Below, one piece after another: positions 33,601 to 34,165 of a stretch of DNA of 34,165 nt. The DNA is from Candidatus Poribacteria bacterium (lineage in GTDB: Bacteria > Poribacteria > WGA-4E > GCA-2687025): the NCBI GenBank assembly GCA_016866785.1, contig VGLH01000033.1:1-34165 (forward strand), read 5' to 3'. A model generated the notes under the pieces. The model saw only the letters and a list, made by a program, of their open reading frames with translations, searched no databases and was not told the DNA's origin. Each line of letters opens with the position of its first letter. Within the stretch, counting starts at the first letter, position 1. The position numbers and the translations under genes were made by a program.

Positions 33601-34165
33601 GGCTGTACTCGCGCCATTCGCCGCCTACGCGGGCAAAGAGGCCGTCTGAGGTACCCACCCAAAGCCAGCCTCGTCCATCAGCCAGGATCGCGCGGACCTC
33701 GGACCCGACGGGCAAGGGCTCCTCGATGAACTCGTCGCCGTCTAACCTCAGCAAGCCGCGGCGTTTCGTGCCGATCCATACGGTTCCGCGCACGTCTTCT
33801 GCGATTGCCACGGGCGTGCTCCCCGTGCGCCAGTAGCGCCACGTCGCGCCGTCGAACCGCGCTACGCCTCCAAGGATGTCTACGTCATCCGGGGGGTCGC
33901 GCAGGATTCCGGTGCCGACCCAAGCGCGACCTCGCGAGTCGAAGGCAATCGAGTAGACCTCGTTGCTCTCGCCGATTCCGTTGGCGGCTCGGAGCGTACG
34001 GAACGTCTCACCTTCTGGGATGGCGAGCCCGCCGCGCGTTCCGTCGCTGCCAGCCCACACACGCCCATCGGGGGCGACCGCGACCGCGCGGATGCGCGCG
34101 CTCGGGAGACCGGTCTCGACGCCATACAGGGCAATCGCATCTGCCGAGAGCTGAAGGAGTCCGAC
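30602..34165 (-). CDS. Giant exported protein: Reg_prop propeller, Y_Y_Y-like, Ig-like repeats, ZU5-like, FlgD sorting tail (N-terminus off window)
   Basis: The open frame runs from the right edge for 1187 residues; the start and any signal peptide lie outside. Two-component-regulator propeller repeats occupy about 34165-33380: GLPSARIRAVAVAPDGRVW, AIAEDVRGTVWIGTKRRGLL, VRAILADGRGWLWVGTSDGL, DLWFSGIGDSGLL. A Y_Y_Y-like domain follows (PDQIRYAIRLDGGAWS, LSGLAPGRPILFEVAAVNRD). Six Ig-like modules then occupy about 33070-31290, then a ZU5-like domain with a repeat of dG.v.l.vPP (VVALRVPPKSLSSSIAITI). The tail is a FlgD-like sorting domain (STVVSFRLAKESPTRIRIYH, WDGKDDDGDVVPNGIYVVYV). Reg_prop plus Y_Y_Y is the sensor half of hybrid two-component systems, but here it is secreted. 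It is probably first in the operon with the CHASE2 kinase. Confidence 0.85.
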   Translation of the reverse strand, partial: VGLLQLSADAIALYGVETGLPSARIRAVAVAPDGRVWAGSDGTRGGLAIPEGETFRTLRAANGIGESNEVYSIAFDSRGRAWVGTGILRDPPDDVDILGGVARFDGATWRYWRTGSTPVAIAEDVRGTVWIGTKRRGLLRLDGDEFIEEPLPVGSEVRAILADGRGWLWVGTSDGLFARVGGEWREYSRADGLPGNSVRALIEDSTDGTVWAALDEGIAHWDPIRQWSQFTAADGVPSTGVLSVAQSVNGDLWFSGIGDSGLLRHRASTSLPQTRLLEAPRGIIGETATRISFTGGDVTTPPDQIRYAIRLDGGAWSAPQAEPSVFLSGLAPGRPILFEVAAVNRDGMADPTPARTVFYADVSPPYAEIAFPSGGSHVAGVVQLRGRAYDETDFEGYMVRIPGANPVQSDRAVRDGVLAEWDTRNVEDGEYELSLAVWDRLDGPNDVRHERSRVLSLVVDNTIPVVTLEPMVSPVSGRVLVRAELVDANLSSYRVEYRTSADGAWRNIEAGDLPLGAGGRASIAASWDTTPLDASVEVRVVAHDLAGNAGQASQGLAASNPGARPIVQVSAPASDSVLSGVVRVVGTASDETLVGFVVEARRSASEPWAGVGFGSAAVTGGVLSEWDTTRVADGTYELRVRAIDDAGYETIAPVPPLVIRIDNTPPILVSFPLPSPAQLYSGRGTIPIEAVIRDDSPITFRFEYSTSLTPSASDWLPAASGSATSDGRASTFWTVPTLDGDVLLRLLATDAAGHEMAPQVRQVSLDAALPRAQIISPEGGGIVTGVVTVVGTASDSHFAEYRLLYATPDGVDHPISARTSGDGVTQGVLGQWNTEGSEGPVSLRLRVRDAVGLESEAVVALAVDRSRPTASLRSPVSGSQVSGIVTMAGTATDRHFASYRIDWRLADGETWNPVTDSVSTAVIDGRLASWDTTGITGKAIVRLTATDVVGQSATSIAAVDVVAPVAADAGARLVSADGVVALRVPPKSLSSSIAITINPAPVASGNALMVYTLSPVDASLDSRKPAMLEFHLPPDAPLDSAIARWNAVTQEWQWLGGTVSGGAVRASISSFGTYAVLNGGRTPPISGDDALRLRSQPRAFSPSGGNLPGSTVVSFRLAKESPTRIRIYHGNGRLVRRLLDSDLRPGEHAIDWDGKDDDGDVVPNGIYVVYVGTRFAEATRLVLVWAP
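31290..33070 (-). repeat. Six tandem Ig-like modules encoded in the giant exported protein
   Basis: Modules of about 95 residues share a pattern: a strand with P..G..V.GVV.V.GTA.D, a .YRL/YRV segment, then GVL..WDT or VLGQWNT and a final LRVRDAVG-type strand. Examples are VVTVVGTASDSHFAEYRLLY, IVTMAGTATDRHFASYRIDW and VVRVVGTASDETLVGFVVEA. One module (about 32170-31880) is more divergent. The repeats are protein-level only; DNA identity is modest, so they are ancient duplications. Confidence 0.75.

Noticed and set aside
1-34165. CRISPR arrays, tRNA or rRNA genes, phage structural genes, integrase with att sites
   Set aside because: I saw no regularly spaced direct repeats, cloverleaf-like sequence, conserved rRNA stretches or integrase motifs.

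Overview
The window is GC-rich, densely coded DNA on both strands, with short gaps and many 4-bp ATGA or GTGA overlaps. It most resembles Candidatus Poribacteria or a closely related sponge-associated or marine lineage. The main clue is the secreted-protein tail motif NYPNPFNPETWIPF (FlgD-like, type IX secretion class) at 2632-2680. Other clues are a GH51/sugar-isomerase/DegT catabolic cluster, IS630 debris, and a CHASE2 kinase beside a FecR-like protein. The lineage is an inference from these signatures, since no rRNA or tRNA is present.

Layout. 1-1794: a decayed minus-strand cluster (HEAT-like protein, a 57-residue ORF and a coiled-coil/beta protein) with several frameshifts and two in-frame TAGs. 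1795-2907: C-terminal part of a FlgD-tailed secreted protein, followed by a perfect hairpin. 2996-3985: an APH-type kinase-fold protein. 4105-10727: a plus-strand catabolic run comprising 2-hydroxyacid dehydrogenase, glycerophosphodiesterase, sugar-phosphate isomerase/epimerase, DegT aminotransferase, GH51 arabinofuranosidase and a LamG protein. 10760-13577 (minus): a subtilase lipoprotein preceded by a separate gene that resembles only its prodomain. 13834-14337: an IS630 transposase fragment fused to an SMP-30 fragment, both dead. 14420-18659 (minus): MDR dehydrogenase, TauE/SafE permease, ABC-2 permease and an rRNA methyltransferase. 18809-19816: a nitrilase-family hydrolase, convergent with a DUF1015 protein (19832-21148). 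21315-24234 (plus): a lipoprotein, an SDR and a MetE-C-like methyltransferase.

24231-34165 (minus) is the most interesting region. It looks like a five-gene operon: (i) a giant exported protein with a two-component-regulator propeller, a Y_Y_Y-like domain, repeated Ig-like modules, a ZU5-like domain and a FlgD-like sorting tail; (ii) a PorV/UPF0164-like outer-membrane barrel fused to a transglutaminase-like domain; (iii) a FecR-like exported protein whose C-terminus looks like a catalytically dead version of the same transglutaminase domain; (iv) a CHASE2 histidine kinase; (v) an NtrC-like response regulator whose sigma-54 contact loop (GAFTGA) is absent. I infer an envelope-to-cytoplasm signalling system in which the sensor domains usually found on hybrid two-component proteins sit on a separate exported protein.

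Several starts appear to be TTG or GTG (15610, 18809, 21148, 27593, 30543), chosen on Shine-Dalgarno placement or overlap with the upstream gene.
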